NCBI GenBank assembly: GCA_943735955.1
Contig: OX030961.1
Coordinates: 2,881,920 to 2,945,919 of the forward strand
Direction of reading: 5' to 3'
Origin: Piscicola geometra
Lineage: Eukaryota; Annelida; Clitellata; Hirudinida; Piscicolidae
Length of the DNA: 64,000 nt
Shown: one piece after another, positions 12,265 through 31,023 of the stretch
How positions within the stretch are numbered: position 1 is the first letter of the stretch
Layout of the letters: each line of letters opens with the position of its first letter
The notes under the pieces: model-generated
The model's input: the letters and a program-made list of their open reading frames with translations, nothing else
The model's database searches: none
Told to the model about the DNA's origin: nothing
Translations under genes and position numbers: made by a program

Positions 12265-14282
12265 GTTTAACCTTGGCGCTCAGCTTCTGCTGCTTGTCGA
12301 CTTGACCTTTGAGACTCACCTCCTTCTCCTTCACCTCCTGCTCCAGAAAGGACAGACTGTTCCTGATGACCTCCCTCTCCTTCTGTACTTGTTGTTGTTG
12401 TTGTCGTTGTTGTTCGTGGTGGTGGGTTTGGTGTGTTTATGTGTGATTTTTGTGTGTATTTGTTGTAGTTGTTGTTTGGGTAGATTTTGTAGTTTTAGCA
12501 AACTTTGTTGCTGTAGTTGGAATAGAGAATTAATTGATGGCAACGTCAAGGGAGTTGGCAGCTGCAACCTTCAAGTTGTGGAGTTTCTTCTCTGCCTCCT
12601 CCTTTTCCTTCTTCGCTTCATCTTTCTCCTCACTCTTCACCTGCGAGATGATTCCTAAATCATTGATTTGATTCAATGAATCAACCACACAAACCACTAC
12701 CACACAAACCACTACCACACAAAACCACACAAACCACTACCACATAAACCACACAAACCACTACCACACAAAGCACACAAACCACTACCACACAAACCAC
12801 ACAAACCACTACCACACAAACCACACAAACCACTACCACACAAACTACTACCACACAAACCACTAACACACAAACTACTACCACACAAACCACTACCCCA
12901 CAAACCACTACCACACAAAATCACACAAACCACTACCACACAAAGCACACAAACCACTACCACACAAAACCACACAAACCACTACCACACAAAACCACAC
13001 AAACCACTACCACACAAAACCACATAAACCACTACCACACAAAGCCCTCGCCACCACAACCTTTGCGAGGGTCTCCTTGATGGCAGCACTGATTTGCGAC
13101 TTCTCCTGCTCCAACTTCACACTGCCCAGCTGCAACTTCGACAACTCGTCTGCAAGGTTGTTAGTGACGTCAAAAAAACATGCGGTGAAGTCATAAACAC
13201 ATGTTGTGTAGTAGCGAACAACTCATTTAGTGGTACCATAAACACATGTGGTGCTGTAGTGAGGTCATAAAGTGAGGTTGTGTTAGCATCGGCAATATAG
13301 AGTGGAGTGTTTTGAGTGGTTGAAGTCACCATTGAGGGCTGTCACATCGAAGTTGCCAGTGCTCGCGAAGAAGACCTGGAGGGGTTGTTAATGGGGACCT
13401 GAGATACCGTAATAGTGGTGGTTATTCAATGCAGTGAACACGGTAACTGAAATCTCAAGTGAATAGTCTATTTAAAATGCTAGTTATTTTTTTAACATTT
13501 AATTAATTAATACTTGTAGTGAGGCCTAATTGCATTCTTAAAATCCTTAATTACATATTTCTTTTCTAGTTCATTTTATGCCCTGAAGACTGAGTTAGAG
13601 ATGCAGACTGGCCTTGATGGAGAAGACGAAGACGACAATGATGAAGATGGTGTTGAGGATGGCATGCAGCAGGAGGTTTACGCCTGAGTTCTTGAGCACA
13701 TCTGTCAACTTGTCTGGAAGCTGTGGTCGGACGATGGAGATAGAGTTAGACTGACAATATAGATAACTTAGTGAAGTAAATCCTAGAAAAAGTTAATAAA
13801 TTGAGTAATGGTTGTTTAAGTGACTGCTGCCAAATACCATGCTCTCAGCTAAGGAAAGAAGCGACTGTTGAATGCTCTGGAGAGTTGAAAGACCTTCGTC
13901 TGTTGCAGATGCCTGATCATGGACTCTTTTCACCTTTTCTTCTCCTCCCTCTACATTATTTAAAGCCTCACTTCTGACTTGTTTTCTATTTAAGTAAGAG
14001 ATGTCTTCATTTGAATTTTTTGTATTTCTGTTTTCATCTTCCACTCCAAGCTTGCCGACAATGTCTTCAGTAACATGTTCTGGCATGAATGTGTCAACAT
14101 TGCTGTCATCTGCAACATTAGTTCTCTCAGGGTCAATGGTTTGGCCTGGAATTGGTTTGAATTATTATAGTTTAAAATATTTCTAAAATGAATTTTAAAA
14201 TAAAAAATATGTGTTTACCGGCTAAAAAGTTTGCATAGTTCAGTATTACTATTTGTAATGTCACAAATAATAAAATACGCAT
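7003..14282 (-). CDS. MIA3: TANGO1/cTAGE5-family ER exit-site protein lacking the SH3 domain
   Basis: Membrane organiser of COPII cargo export at ER exit sites. Exons (minus): 14219-14282 (ATG), 13838-14145, about 13609/13613-13720, 13330-13375, 13061-13149, 12569-12640, 12272-12382, 11844-11915 (or 11918), 11452-11553 (acceptor uncertain), 11308-11339, 10991-11081, 10541-10613, 10105-10191, 9562-9700, 9156-9261, 8525-8614, 8231-8298, 8001-8062, 7827-7872, 7547-7590, 7295-7334, 7003-7009 (TGA). About 618 residues. Layout: signal peptide (MRILLFVTLQIVIL), luminal part of only about 110 residues, one membrane span (HAILNTIFIIVVFVF), long coiled coils, short Pro-rich tail. Diagnostic match: YRKEIASLQKKAHDNW and TLNEYFKQKEAEM, as in MIA3/cTAGE5. 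Phases close except at the exon ending near 13610, where a GC donor (ATCAAG|GCCAGT) or an unseen exon is needed. Confidence 0.85.
8636..8812. repeat. 43-bp minisatellite, about four copies
   Basis: Four near-identical copies of a 43-base unit containing attgtgggggtgcatcatac and accactagcaccacac. It lies in the TANGO1-like intron directly upstream (in transcript sense) of the exon starting at 8614. Confidence 0.92.
8822..9150. repeat. 11-bp acaaccactac minisatellite
   Basis: About 28 degenerate copies of an 11-base unit (acaaccactac with accacc and agcacc variants). It directly follows the 43-bp array, so this one intron contains two unrelated tandem arrays. It begins at the donor side of the exon ending at 9156. 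Confidence 0.92.
9275..9405. repeat. 15-bp aatacaattcaatgc tandem array
   Basis: About eight copies of aatacaattcaatgc, some with aagaaaattcaatgc. In minus sense it leads into the acceptor of the TANGO1-like exon that starts at 9261. Confidence 0.92.
10200..10520. repeat. GATGATGGTGGT-type trinucleotide-rich intron
   Basis: Degenerate GAT/GGT repeats fill the intron between the exons at 10191 and 10541. A second block, GGTGGTGGAGGA, runs over about 10618-10695. The Gly-rich and Met/Val-rich frames read here are artefacts. Confidence 0.85.
11560..11722. repeat. (GT)n microsatellite with interruptions
   Basis: Long GT runs interrupted by TTTGTGTA and TTGGTATG. In transcript sense this is a CA-rich tract upstream of the TANGO1-like exon that starts near 11553. 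Confidence 0.9.
12680..13045. repeat. 13-bp cacaaaccactac minisatellite
   Basis: About 25 degenerate copies of a unit near cacaaaccactac, filling most of the intron between the TANGO1-like exons at 12640 and 13061. Confidence 0.92.
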
Positions 14283-14289
14283 TTTATAA

Positions 14290-17200
14290 ATACACACAAA
14301 ATTTAAATTCAAAATTTATCTAGTAGAATTTCAAAATTTTTATACAAAATAAGCGTATTTTGGCAATATAATTTGTAAAAAGATAATTTATGAAATGTTA
14401 CACGAAACTGCATTGCATAAAAATTAGGGTTGGCACGATTTAAACAACTAAAAATATAATTGACTTAACTGTAACAAAGTACTTCTATTAAACCGAAATA
14501 AATTTATTACATGGAATTGAATAAGTAAATAAATAAAAAACTATACAATAACGATAGGTTAAGACGACTAAACAGACATTCTCTATAACTATTATTACTT
14601 TTCAATGGATTATTTATTCTTGAAATTCTCTTCAGCATTTATTTTACCGTTACTGGTGGCTGTTTAGACGTTTATGTAAACACTGGGCGGTTGCACTTTG
14701 GAATTTGAAGAAGTTTTATTCACCACCACACTCTCACTGCCACTCTCTTTCTCTCCTCCAATATCTTTCCCACATTTCTTCTATCTCATCATTCTTTTCT
14801 CTCACTATTTCCTTATTTTACTGCTTCTCCATCTCGTCAATCTTGCTTCACCACTCTTTCAACTCATCCCTCTTTATTAAAGAGTCTTTAATGATTAAAG
14901 TTTAATCTATAATTTCTTCTTTCTAACAACACAAAAACTGTAAATAAAATTAATGTGACGTGCTTAAAATCCATTCTTAAAATAATACTATTTTCATTAT
15001 AACATAAGACAACCTCCAATTTAATTTAATTTTAGTATTCCATTCGATTTCTCTATATTAAAATATTTTTATTTTAATCCTATATTGAAGTATCTTTTAC
15101 CGCATTGTACCAATCTTTGATCCAAACATCACATGCCCTTGCAGTAATTAACCATTTTCAAGAAGGCATCATGAGGTGTCCCATTTTTGCCATGCTGGGG
15201 TCTTATGGAATGATGATGATGATGATGGTGGTGGTGGTGATGATGGTGTTTTGAGAATGATAACAATGATGTTGATTGTGGAGTTTTGATGATGATGATG
15301 GTGGTGTTATGAAGATGAGGATGAGGATGAATTGAATCGATAGTGATTTGATGATGATGATCCAGAGTAGAAGTGTAATTGTTTGGTGGCGATGTGGCGA
15401 TGTGGTTTAGGAGTTGTTGATCCTTCAGTAGTGGCAATGCCCGTGTATCAAGGAAACACGGAATTTGCAGTCAAATGACTTGAAAACCACTGATAGTTTG
15501 CGCTACGTAAATATACACTTTGGTCCCTGAAATCGAATAAATTTGAAATGCAAATTTGCCTTTTGAGAGATAAAGAATACTTTTGAAGAGGTGTAAACGC
15601 CAGCCAATCCAAGCGCATTGTTTTTGCAATACACAACTTTTTTCATAAACTTACTTGTAATGCGCAAGACTTGGATGAAGTTCGAAAAGGAAAGATGTGC
15701 TGAGAGTGGCCGCCATCTTTAAAATGTATTCTGAGTTTGGGTGTTTTGAGAGGAATTTGAAAGGCAAACATGAATCCATAATGGCGCTCATGTGGTCAGA
15801 TCACATGAATTCTAATTGGAGAGATTAGTTGGGCCTAGAAGCTTTATCGATGCTTCATCAAATGCAGCAAAAACTTGATAGGTAAATTGGAAAGTAGTTA
15901 AGCGCTAAAGCATCAAGCTATTAATAAATAAAAATTAAAAACCGAAAATAGAAAATTAAATAACATTAAGAAGCCTCTCAAAGCTGGCAGCCACAAGCCA
16001 CTACTATCTTCTCAAGGGTCCTTCATTGCTCGATCTAATCTGCAGCCTAACCCTCTAAACTCTCATTTTTGCAACTAAACCATTAAGATGCCCTGCTGGC
16101 AATGCTTTAGTCGGAGCGAATGGGGACTTGGAAGGCTGTTAGAAATATCTAACAACTACCATTGCAACCCCCCCCCCTCCACTACACCACTACTCCACTG
16201 ACATGTACGCTTACGTAAAAACAATTGAATAACAATCCTCGTATTAAGGATCACCAGTAGTCATGCAGTATCATAAGCATCAAGTAGCAGTACGAGTGTT
16301 GTATGAAGAAGTTGTCATACTAGCGCGAGCATATAGGCATTCATATTCAGAGGCCATGATTGGATGAGAGCTTGAGCAAAGTTCTGGATGACGCGTATAA
16401 GAAGCGTGCTTGAGTCTTGAGCTCCTCTATCGAACAAGCCAACGAAGAACACCCGTGTGTCGTTCGGTCGTTTCCGTTGCTTTCGAGGGTTAATTCATCG
16501 GTGTTGATAGTCTAACCACCGGTAAACTGCTGTTAGTATGAAGTTAGAGTTTGTTTTAAATGCTTAAATACGTTACCTAGTTCTGTTACTTGTTGAGAAA
16601 GTCAAGAGCTTCCAAGGTTTGGAGTGGTCGTGAGAAGAGGGGTTTGGAAGGAGTACTGGAATAGTGAGGTAGGGAAGAAGAAGAAGGGGGAAGTGAGTGG
16701 AAAGTGCTTTGAAATGTTGTAGAAACTTTGTTGTTGTTTTGGAACTTTGAAATGTTGTAGTTTTTGTGGTGTTGATGCAAGGATGATAGAAGTTTAGAAT
16801 GCAGGAGTGGGAGATATTAGATATAGTTTAATATCGTTATTTTGAAGATGTACCTGTAATTATTTGTAGTGTGGAAGGTTGAAATTTAATGTTGGTGTGA
16901 AGGGACTTGGAGATCGATGGTTGATGCAGTTTATCGAATTAAATAAAAAGTGCAAGAAACTATTTTTAATATTTGTTGAGTTATGAAATTGCATTTTAAA
17001 AATGGAATTAACTGGACGAGAAGATAAGTTTTAAAATAAGGCAGAAGTGGTTGAAAAGATGATAGTACAGGATAGAAAAACAAAATGAGTGGAACAGAAA
17101 AAAGGACAAAAAGATGGGAAGAAAGGCGAGAAGAGAGCAAGGTCGTGGGAAGCGTTGTGAGGGTTGGAGCTCCCCGTGCATTGATATGCGGTGAGATTCA

Positions 17201-18780
17201 ACTCCTCCGACTACTTCTCAACGTCCATCGACGTCATCATCGTCAACGAGGAGGCCTGGTTCTTGTTGGGTGTTCCAGTGGAAGGAGGAGGTCAAAAGAT
17301 CCAATGGGAAAGCTGCTGTTTCTCTGGTTGAGAAGTGCATTGTTGTTTGTTTCTTGTTGAGTAAGTTGAATTCTTGTGCATACTTAGCTGTGTTTAAAAG
17401 ATGATGGAACGTTTTTTTTTGCGTTTGTGACTAATCATTATTCATTGAATTTTAGCAAAACCATTAGGAAAAGAGCTAGATGTGGATGCATTTCGGAATG
17501 GAAGAAGATCATGTTGAGAGCATCTTCTACCGAGGTTTCTCATGAAGGAGGACGTAGTAATCTGTGCAATGTCGTGTCTGACGAATGCTGTGGTAATTTA
17601 CTAGCAAGAGAGAACTTTAAACCGCAATTATGAATTTGACATAATTTGCATTCTGAAAAGTTGATGCAAAGTTCATTTCAATCTCTAAGCTCGCTTCGTT
17701 AAGTGTGCCTCTTTAGACTTGTAGTGCTGTCATACATTACTTACAATGCGTCTTTTTATAATATTGCAACTTTAATACCGATTTTTCATTTATTAATTGT
17801 TTTAACGTCGTATTTAATTAAATGATAATAGTTTTAATATTCAAAACAACACTCATCAGCCATATGTTATCTTTTAAAAGTTTACTAACTTGAAGATAAA
17901 CTTTTTGATGTAATTAATATCAATGAAACGAATTCTTGCATGTCGTTAATGAGAACAGTATGCTTAGAAGAGAATTGTCAAAAGACATTCTGAACATTTC
18001 GCGAATCATTTGCAGATAAGGCAGCAATATGCACGAAACGTTGAATATTCGATGAAATATCCTCTTAATCAATTATTTTTCTAAGTCTAAATTTGGCTGT
18101 AACTCAAGATAATTGGAGTTTGATAAAAAGTACACTCTTCTGAAATGTCTATCTGTGCGACCTTTGTCATCCCAGCAGCCACCAGCTAAACATTAAAAAG
18201 GTCTTACCAGTGATAAGAGCCTCAGACGTTTTTAACTTTAAGAAACCTAATAATGTTTATTTTATTATTAAGTTTATTTTATATTATTTTAATAAAAATA
18301 AAAATATAATGATAGTGAGAATAAAAACAAAATAAAACAAGTTTGTTTAAAAAGAATAAAGGTAAGAGTATCACTAGCATGTAATTTAATGTAGTTTAAG
18401 GTAATTTAAGGTAACGGTAATGTAAGTTGTATAATGCTAATTGATTAATATATTCAATTCAATTAAGTTTATATATTTATTAAATTAATTAAATTGGTTA
18501 ATTTAATTTAACAATAAATATTTAATCAAAAAGCCAAGATATTTACATATTAATCCTTATAAACGGTAAATCTAATGAGTAAAAATGTGATTCATTAAAA
18601 ACCTAACAGTTTACAGTTTAAGCTGTGTGAGAATGATGTCATAATTTGAAGAAGCTATAAAACTTGATCAAATGTTAAGAGTGTGTTCAATTTCAAGCTC
18701 TTTTGAATTGAAATCTTCCTTGAATATTCATGCAGGGGCAAATGATGAAGTCAGCCCTTTCATCGGGTAAGCATGCACAG
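14290..18780. other. Long intergenic stretch, mostly AT-rich
   Basis: No confident gene. It starts with the TANGO1-like promoter side. It contains a GAT/CAT-rich block (15205-15365), a C-run at about 16170, scattered AT-rich sequence, and one possible decayed coding piece near 17.2-17.6 kb (listed separately). No tRNA or rRNA gene is seen. Confidence 0.6.
17195..17640 (+). pseudogene. Possible decayed or partial gene fragment, unidentified
   Basis: One frame over about 17198-17320 has coding-like codon use (reading SSDYFSTSIDVIIVNEEAWF, then LLGVPVEG). A second frame over about 17290-17359 reads AAVSLVEKCIVV and ends at a good donor, GA|GTAAGT (17360). A good acceptor at 17455 joins it in phase to KPLGKELDVDAF and then a stop. 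DVIIVNE followed by LLG and VPVEG loosely recalls the ribokinase/PfkB fold, but a frame change would be needed inside it. It may be a pseudogene or two exons of an unknown gene. Confidence 0.2.
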
Positions 18781-18789
18781 TCTTCCATC

Positions 18790-18990
18790 ATCTGAAGAAC
18801 ATATGGCGAGCGGGCTGGATTAGATGTTGGTCGTTGGACCTGCAAAAGTCGCTGGTTCGAATCCGTCAGCCAACCGTGAGCTATGATATACCTAGTGTAT
18901 ATGTTGCAGTGTGTCATGACGTATGTCGTGTAAGTGGCGCCTCAGTTGCGTGCCTTGGCGCATTATAAATATGCAATTTAATTAATTTAA
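18790..18990 (+). mobile_element. tRNA-derived SINE
   Basis: The left part resembles a tRNA promoter region, with an A-box-like stretch near 18805 and a good B box, GGTTCGAATCC (about 18853-18863). The body runs to the 3' part ggcgcctcagttgcgtgcct (about 18938-18957), then ggcgcattataaat and an AT-rich tail. The same 3' part recurs in minus orientation at the right window edge (63950-64000), which shows this is a dispersed family. A further short tail copy, tttgcgcatcataaatagac plus (ATT)n, lies at about 21063-21100. Confidence 0.75.
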
Positions 18991-19642
18991 TTTAAATTGA
19001 GATCTAGTGTGATTGGCTCCCACATCAAGATTAAGTACTAAACGCTAATACTTTTTTAGAGCAGAACTTGGAGAACCACTATCACCATCATGAAAGAATA
19101 CTAATCTTCATTCAACAGCAGTCAGACGATGAATAAATATTTAAAAACGTTTGAGATGAAAAGAAACTACCCTTCGAAAGCTAGCATTCAATGAAACGAG
19201 GCGGCATCTTACCTGGAATCCGAAAGGGAGAAGGAATAAGATGAATACAATATTCTTGATGCAAGAATTTGAATTTGAGTAAAGAGCGCTATAGAACTTT
19301 AATGATTGATTGCAAGTTACTGGAGGTTGGCACAAAAAATCTAGGAATAACTCGGAAAGATGGATTAAAAGAATTTATAAATATTATTTTTGCGATGTTG
19401 AATAATTGAGTGGTTAAAATATGAATAAACTATAATATTGCTTTAGTCTATAACGCTACAAAAGATAACACTCAGCCATTAGTAGACTCCAGCTTTTGAG
19501 ATTTGACGAGCTTGTCTTTGCCATATTGCTGTCAAACTTTTATCTCGTAGACGAGTAAGTTGTTATTAAAAAAATTATTCATGTAACATAATTTACAGGC
19601 AAAAAATAGCTTTTTAAAAACATACAAAATACTCTTGGTAGA

Positions 19643-21272
19643 ATGGAAAAAGAGTCGAAAAGTTATGAAAACGGATCTGCCTCAGAATCTCGAGAGCGTA
19701 GCAAAAGGAGCAAGTTCAGAAAATCTTCTAGATCTCCGCGTCGTTCCAGGTCTTCTCATAAACGGCATTCCAGACGTTACTCGAGGTCTCGCAGTCGGAG
19801 TAGGAGTAGGAGTAGGAGCTGGAAAAGGTGAAGTTTTTGCAGTGAAAATCATATCTTAGTTTTTTAACAATCTATGCATGCATTTAACAGTAGGTCACGT
19901 TCGAGAAGGGGCAGGAGATACAGGTCTCCTAGCAGATCGCCTATACAACGAAGGCAGAAACACTGTGGAGACCGGGTTTGTGGCTCGAAGTTTTTAATTT
20001 TCAATTTTCATATGCTATTAATTTTTAAATGATCTTGACATTGAATTAATGACTGATGGATCTTTTTAAACGTGCAGGACCGACCAAAAGAAAGCAAGTG
20101 CTTGGGTGTGTTTGGTTTGAGTTTGCAGACGGACGAGCGCACACTGAAGGAGATATTCGAGCGGTTTGGACCCGTGGAGGAGATCCAGCTGGTGAATGAC
20201 TACCACACAGGACGCTCCAGAGGCTTTGGATTTGTGTACTTTAAATACATTGAAGATGCCATTTATGTAAGTGTTTGTGGATTTGACTTGTTCACTGTTT
20301 ATCGTGTCAAAGTCTTTTTGTACTAGTTTTGTGATTTTTATATTTGTGTACATGAAAATCGTTCATTATGAAATTCATAATAATGATGATGATGATTCAT
20401 TACACTCATTAGAAATAGAAGATTGAATAAGAAATAGAAGATTGAATAAGAAGTAGAAGATGGAATAAGAAGTAGAAGATTGAATAAGAAGTAGAAGATT
20501 GAATAAGAAGTATTGTAATGGAATTGAGAAGACGCTTGTTATATTGGCCATCCAACCAACGAATACTCCTTTTCGTCCATTCGTTTGATTGGTCGGTCGA
20601 ATGAAGATTTGAATTAGTAATGCGCTTGAAGATAATGATTGAAAATGTGAAGAGTGTTGTGGTGAGTAGTTGTCTGTGAACTCTTGTGTTACCATGGTGC
20701 ATTAGTGCTCCATGCACTCCCCATCTCCCACTCCTACCCACCAATTCTCAGTTCTCCCTTCAAACTGCCTTTAATCTCAGCAGTTTCAAATACTTTCTCT
20801 TACATTCAGCCTAGTTTCGCATAATGCGTGATACAAAAGATACAATCAGCTTATTTTCTCTATTGATAATTTATTAATATACGCATAATACAGGCAAAAG
20901 AGGAGGTACCCGGCATGGAGGTGGACGGCAGGAAGATCCGAGTTGACTACTCGATCACCGAACGTGCCCACACGCCCACCCCGGGCACCTATCTCGGATA
21001 GTTAGTTGTCTCAGTCAATTCTACTGCTTACGTTTTTTTCAGATTTTTTCCCCTGTTGCTTGTCTTTGCGCATCATAAATAGACATTATTATTATTATTA
21101 TCATTATTGCCCTCATCTCAACACCATATCCTTCGACAGTTCGAGCGCCAAGGCGGACACCAGAGGCTACTACAGGTCTCCGAGGGGCAGGCACCGCTCC
21201 TACTCCAGGTCCCACTCCAGAGGTCGGTCAAGCCCTTCCATGGCGCCACTGCATCACTCAAGAATACAATAA
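19643..21272 (+). CDS. tra2: TRA2 (transformer-2) splicing regulator
   Basis: SR-like activator of alternative splicing with RS1-RRM-RS2 layout. Exons: 19643-19827, 19891-19975, 20078-20266, 20894-21000, 21140-21272; the phases close and give 232 residues (human TRA2A/B 282-288). RS1 (about residues 10-80) is rich in SRSRSRS. The single RRM has RNP2 (CLGVFGLSL) and RNP1 (RGFGFVYF). The RRM ends in the TRA2 linker [16 protein letters not shown], near identical to the linker that helps the vertebrate proteins bind GAA RNA. RS2 is short ([13 protein letters not shown]). The penultimate exon must use donor GGATA|GTTAGT: read through, it would stop one codon later, so intron retention would give a protein without RS2. 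Confidence 0.95.
20405..20516. repeat. 19-bp gaagtagaagattgaataa array
   Basis: Five to six copies of a unit close to gaagtagaagattgaataa in the TRA2 intron between the RRM exons. Confidence 0.85.
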
Positions 21273-21805
21273 AATACGAAGACGAATATTATTAAAGTGG
21301 CGTAAACCCAGCTTCAAGACTTTTTTCTTTTTTTCATTTAACGTATCACCTGCAGGTCGCTATTAGAGGAAGAAAAAGTCTCTCTGGTGATGGTCGACTC
21401 GGCGTCTTTGATTACTTCATAAACTGTATATTCCTATCACTTTTCATTATTATTTTCTAATTATCTTGTGATTATTTTGTAACGTTAAAATAAAACAAGT
21501 TTATTATTATTATTTTCGTAAGCAACAAGGCACTGCTTGTGGTTCAGTCGTCATGGAGTTTAATGAATAATTGATTAGATGATAATTGAATAATGGTGAG
21601 TCTTCTAGGCTGCCATCGATTGCCTGCTCCTTAGTTTTGCATAGTGCTGAGAAGTGAGCTGTGGAATTTATTGGGAGCTTGAAACGTGAATCATCGATTA
21701 TAAAAGATCAATACCCGATTATTCGATCTTAAACTAATCATTAAACTTTAGTTACTTGTTCAGTGTTTTACTATTCATCAAATTGGTTAGTAACCCATTC
21801 GATGA

Positions 21806-29709
<7,904 letters not shown>

Positions 29710-29838
29710 TAAGCAGCAGAGAAGTCTTTCTTTCCATCTCTCCCTTGTTGAATCAATCAGTGTTGTGCGTGATTATGGTCCATTTAGAATACCTTTCCAA
29801 TTAAACATTTCTCAGGGACTCGTCAGTTTGGTGTTGTG

Positions 29839-29844
29839 AAATAA
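29839..29844 (+). terminator. Poly(A) signal of the delphilin-like gene
   Basis: AATAAA lies 130 bases after the delphilin stop and about 235 bases before the next gene's start codon. Confidence 0.65.
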
Positions 29845-30077
29845 AACTTTTCTAGTAAAAATCTTTTTTAAATGGTTTTATAAATGGATTAAAACTGTTA
29901 GTTAAAAACAGATCAACTCAATAGATTCTTCAACGCTGAGTTGATTTTTATACATTACGTAGGACTATTTATGAGCGGTCCATTTCCAAATAAACCATCC
30001 GAAATCTTTTTTGTGGTTTTTTGTCAAAATAAACAAGGAAGGCATAAAGCTTTGACTGCACAGCTCTGCCTGCTGCT

Positions 30078-30677
30078 ATGCGGGCGTTAGGCAGTGTGAG
30101 CGAAGGCACAAAGAATAAATATTTTAAGGAAGTGCACATCCACTACGGGCCCTACAACCTCCACGGGATCACCATTCACCGCACCCATCGTCTGCAGGGA
30201 CTCACAAGTACCTTCAGAATTATTTAGGCTGCATGAATCAACATTCAATATTTTTTTCTATGTGATTAAATTTACATTTTAGTGTCAGAGAAAGAATGTG
30301 TTTAGAGTGAAAAAGAAACAGCCACCAGCACCAGCTTTCCTTACAGAACTCCTCACAGCGTACGGGCACAAGGTCATCCTGCAGCCTATCTCCTTCCTGA
30401 ACCTGGTGGAGTTGTGGGTGCACGAAAAACTGGTCTTCTCGATGGACATTCTCGACTTAGACTTTGGTAAAGAGTTTTTTTAGTAAGCTAGTGAGAGTTT
30501 ATGTGGTACTTTAATATTGACAAAATGTAACCTTCAAATTATGATAAATAGAGAAATACTGACAAAGTTTGGATAAAGCAATGATGAAGTAAATTTTGGC
30601 ACAACACTGCAGGCGGGGATGGGCAGATGGACTGCATGTGTGAGAGGGCGTTGAAGGAGGTGCAAAGAAGCTTTTGA
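30078..30677 (+). CDS. C10orf53: UPF0728 family protein (C10orf53 homologue)
   Basis: Small protein of unknown molecular function, conserved in animals. Exons: 30078-30207, 30347-30466, 30613-30677 (TGA), giving 104 residues with closing phases. Family landmarks in order: HIHYGPYN, the RLQGL block, GHKVILQPISF with NLVELWVHEKLVF, then DLDFGGDGQMD and the final helix ALKEVQRSF. These line up with the human protein along its whole length (about 93 residues). The extra residues are a short N-terminal extension before YFKEVHIHYGP. It starts 369 bases after the delphilin stop on the same strand. Confidence 0.9.
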
Positions 30678-31023
30678 TGCTGTTGCCTGCATTCTAATTG
30701 TATTTGTCTTTCTGTGAAAATGCTCTCTGGGCTAGGGATAATTTATATGGGTTGAATGGGCTTTTGAAAAAAACAATTTTTAGAGTGTTTTTAAGAAAAG
30801 ACTGTATGGGTTAAATTAACGTTTGAAAAACAATTTAGCGTGTTTTTAAAAATAACTGCAGAATATTGTTTTGGGAACGGCAAGAATTCTACATTAAAAA
30901 GAATTTCATAGAAAATGAACAACGGTTGGCCATATAGTGTATGGCCCTTTAATTACCAAGCATGATCACCAAATAAATTTACAAGACAAACAAGAAGACA
31001 TTTCCCAAAAGTGTTTCACAGAA

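Noticed and set aside
18800..18870. Possible tRNA gene
   Set aside because: Has A- and B-box-like promoter elements but no acceptor stem or cloverleaf pairing, and the body is shared with another copy, so it is a SINE.
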